Assembly: GCA_947367725.1 (NCBI GenBank)
Contig: CANBFZ010000067.1
Location: forward strand, 1 to 8,148
Direction: 5' to 3'
DNA length: 8,148 nt
DNA from: an uncultured Eubacterium sp.
GTDB taxonomy: Bacteria > Bacillota > Clostridia > Peptostreptococcales > Anaerovoracaceae
The notes beneath the pieces were generated by a model, which was not told the origin of the DNA, searched no databases, and saw only the letters and a list, made by a program, of their open reading frames with translations. Below, one piece after another: positions 6,108 through 8,148 of the stretch. The position numbers and the translations under genes were made by a program. Every line of letters begins with the position of its first letter. The first letter of the stretch is position 1.

Positions 6108-6953
6108 ATGGAAAATTTTTTTGACAATATCATTTCCAGCATTGGAATTAACGATATTCTGGACATTTTGATTGTGTCGTTTATCGCGTATAAGGTGATT
6201 GGATTTATCAGAGATACCAGGGCACAGCAGTTGGTAAAAGGATTGCTGGTTTTATTTGCAGCCTTTTTCTTGTCTGATGTTCTGAATTTGTATGCGCTGA
6301 ATTGGGTTTTGAGAGGGACGATGACGATGGGGGTCATTGCGCTGGTGGTTGTATTTCAGCCGGAACTGCGCAGAGGACTTGAATACGTAGGCAGAAGCAA
6401 GATTGTAAAAGCGCCGTTTGGACAGCTGGACAAGGAGCGGGCAAAGTCCGTGACAGATGAATTTGTTAAGGCGGTTGATTCCTTTTCTGAGACAAAGACT
6501 GGGGCGCTTATTATTTTAGAAAGAGAGACAGCACTTGTAGATATTGCAGAGACAGGTACAGAAATCAATGCGGATATTTCTGCGCAGCTTTTGGGCAATA
6601 TCTTTTATGAGGGCGCGCCCCTCCACGATGGTGCGGTGATTATTCGCGGCGATAAAATTTATGCTGCCGGGTGTGTGCTGCCGCTGACGGGCAACAAGAA
6701 TCTGAATAAGAGTCTAGGCACCAGGCATAGAGCCGGTATTGGTATTACGGAACATTCCGATGCCATTTCTATCATTGTCAGCGAGGAAACCGGTATCATT
6801 TCTATGGCGGTAGACGGCAAACTGACTAGGTTTTTAGATACCAAGACAGTCGAAAAGACACTGCTCAATCTGTATTTGAACGGTGCAGCGGCGCAGGACA
6901 GCAAGCTGAATCAGCTGGTGGGCAAATTGGGGAGGAAGAAAGATGCTAGATAA
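6108..6953 (+). CDS. cdaA: CdaA membrane-bound diadenylate cyclase
   Basis: A 281-residue CdaA (formerly YbbP/DacA) protein that condenses two ATP into c-di-AMP, a second messenger controlling potassium and osmolyte uptake and cell-wall balance. Three hydrophobic segments at about 16-34, 42-60 and 68-83 form the N-terminal membrane anchor, followed by the signature FQPELRRGLEYVGR (83-96). The cytoplasmic DAC domain carries ALIILERE (133-140), the DGA motif in APLHDGAVII (170-179) and the RHR motif in LGTRHRAGIGITEHSDA (203-219), which together form the ATP/metal site. Length and catalytic motifs are complete, so it should be active. The stop overlaps the start of cdaR by 11 bases, typical of the cdaA-cdaR-glmM operon in Firmicutes. 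Its own promoter and the terminator upstream make it the first gene of its unit. Confidence 0.97.
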   Translation: MENFFDNIISSIGINDILDILIVSFIAYKVIGFIRDTRAQQLVKGLLVLFAAFFLSDVLNLYALNWVLRGTMTMGVIALVVVFQPELRRGLEYVGRSKIVKAPFGQLDKERAKSVTDEFVKAVDSFSETKTGALIILERETALVDIAETGTEINADISAQLLGNIFYEGAPLHDGAVIIRGDKIYAAGCVLPLTGNKNLNKSLGTRHRAGIGITEHSDAISIIVSEETGIISMAVDGKLTRFLDTKTVEKTLLNLYLNGAAAQDSKLNQLVGKLGRKKDAR

Positions 6954-8139
6954 CAAGAAGTTTAATATCATCATCTCCGTACTCATAGCGATTGGAATTT
7001 GGGCATATGTTATTGGAGAAACCAATCCAGTGGACAGCAAAACATATAGGGATATTCCGATTCAGTTTCTCAACGAAGATGCCTTGGAAAACAGTGGTCT
7101 GGCGATTTTAGATATCAGTGCGGAGACGATGCATGTGACGGTTACAGGAACTAGAGCGAATGTAAACCGGCTTGGTGCAGGGGATATTACAGCATCTGTC
7201 AATCTGGAAGATGCGGCGAGAGGAGAAAACCAGCTTCGCGTCAATATCAGAGTACCTGACAATGTAGAGATTGAAGATAAGAGTTTGAATAAAGTCACGG
7301 TTACGGTAGAAACCAGAGCATCGAAGGAAGTGGATATTGTACCGGCATATGAAGGTTTGTTCAGTACAGACCAGGAGCCGATTACTGTAGAGATGAGCCG
7401 CAGCACAGTTACGATCAGCGGGGCAGAGTCTCTTGTAAATCAGGTGCATCATGCGAGCGCTTTTGTGAAAGAAGGCGAAGTGACTGAGAAATTGAAGACC
7501 ATCAGCTGCAGGCTGGAGCCGGTGGATGCAAAAGGAAACCTTGTAGAACGAATTCGGCTGTCAGCGAATGCTGTACAGGTGACGGCGGAGCTGGGCACAG
7601 CGAAGACGGTTCCTCTGAAAGTGCCTGTAACGGATCGTTCTGATGGCACTGTGGTGAAGACGGTTTCTGCACCGAAAACCATCACCATAAAGGGGAAAAG
7701 CAGCGTCCTAGCTGGCATTGAGTTTGTCACCGCAGAACCTGTGGATGTGACGGATATGACGGAAGACACTACCGTAAAAATCATACCAGTTTTACCGCCT
7801 GATGTGCAGGTTTCGGGCAGATCAGCAGAAAGCCTGGAGGCGCAGGTCAAAGTGGAGCAGCTCGTGCAGAAAACCTTTTCTTTTGCCGCAGATGAAATTG
7901 ATTTGCGTGGTTTGACTGCAGGGCAGAAAGCACAGCTTTTGTATACCGGAACCATCGAAGTTTTGGTTACGGGAAGAGAAGCCCAGCTTGCCGAAATTGA
8001 AAAAGAAGATTTGGTTCTTTTTGTGGATCTAAAAGATTTAGAGGCGGGGACCCTTCAGGTGGAACTGCAGATTGTATGTGAGAAAGACCATGCAAAGCTA
8101 GAATTCCAGCCTGAGAAGGTTCGTGTGTTAGTGGAATAG
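6943..8139 (+). CDS. cdaR: CdaR, YbbR-repeat regulator of diadenylate cyclase
   Basis: A 398-residue protein with an N-terminal membrane segment (about 8-24) and an extracytoplasmic region of four YbbR-like repeats at about 35-125, 129-216, 221-304 and 309-397. Each repeat contains a related beta core: MHVTVTGTRANVNRL (63-77), TVTISGAESLVNQV (155-168), TITIKGKSSVLAGI (246-259) and IEVLVTGREAQLAEI (338-352). CdaR proteins bind CdaA through the membrane region and modulate c-di-AMP production, with the effect varying between species. GGAGG at 6931-6935 lies seven bases before ATG 6943, inside the end of cdaA, so the two are co-translated. The gene is complete, ending with TAG nine bases before the window edge. 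glmM is the usual next gene but lies outside this sequence. The sensed signal is unknown. Confidence 0.93.
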   Translation: MLDNKKFNIIISVLIAIGIWAYVIGETNPVDSKTYRDIPIQFLNEDALENSGLAILDISAETMHVTVTGTRANVNRLGAGDITASVNLEDAARGENQLRVNIRVPDNVEIEDKSLNKVTVTVETRASKEVDIVPAYEGLFSTDQEPITVEMSRSTVTISGAESLVNQVHHASAFVKEGEVTEKLKTISCRLEPVDAKGNLVERIRLSANAVQVTAELGTAKTVPLKVPVTDRSDGTVVKTVSAPKTITIKGKSSVLAGIEFVTAEPVDVTDMTEDTTVKIIPVLPPDVQVSGRSAESLEAQVKVEQLVQKTFSFAADEIDLRGLTAGQKAQLLYTGTIEVLVTGREAQLAEIEKEDLVLFVDLKDLEAGTLQVELQIVCEKDHAKLEFQPEKVRVLVE

Positions 8140-8148
8140 AAGAATAGA

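Noticed and set aside
7449..7955. A 168-codon minus-strand open frame inside cdaR
   Set aside because: Ser/Thr/Val-rich composition mirrors the opposite strand of the YbbR repeats; no ribosome binding site or motif supports it.

Overview
The window looks like a chromosomal core region of an anaerobic low-to-moderate G+C Firmicute, most likely a member of the Clostridia. The reasons are the gene families present (YhaM-type exoribonuclease, RecD2, ComF, long-form HPF, CdaA-CdaR), strong AGGAGG-type ribosome binding sites, overlapping genes and sigma-A-like promoters. All genes lie on the plus strand. I see no mobile element, tRNA, rRNA or CRISPR array.

Bases 1-4913 form a tightly packed four-gene unit. 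It holds the C-terminal part of a YhaM-like 3'-5' exoribonuclease (its 5' end is outside the window), a divergent class II tRNA nucleotidyltransferase/CCA-adding-enzyme relative, a RecD2 helicase, and a ComF-type phosphoribosyltransferase-fold protein. Each start codon overlaps the previous stop (GTGA, TAATG, ATGA), so translation is probably coupled. The themes are RNA 3'-end metabolism and DNA repair/uptake. The nucleotidyltransferase-like protein keeps its catalytic DxD but has lost several residues normally invariant in CCA enzymes.

Bases 4914-5323 contain no credible protein gene but are highly structured. A 20-bp uninterrupted stem (4932-4951 with 5098-5117) encloses about 146 bases with further stems and a possible pseudoknot. 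This element lies directly upstream of the hibernation factor gene and fits, by position, size and architecture, the raiA-motif noncoding RNA of Firmicutes and Actinobacteria. It is followed by an 18-bp inverted repeat that shares six bases with the RNA's closing stem, and then by a separate extended -10 promoter for the hibernation factor gene. The RNA and the mRNA are therefore probably separate transcripts.

Bases 5324-5901 hold the long-form ribosome hibernation promoting factor gene (hpf/raiA) and a clear intrinsic terminator. Bases 6050-8139 hold a second unit with its own promoter: cdaA (membrane diadenylate cyclase making c-di-AMP) and cdaR (its YbbR-repeat regulator), overlapping by 11 bases. 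The window ends nine bases after cdaR; glmM commonly follows in this family of operons but cannot be seen here.
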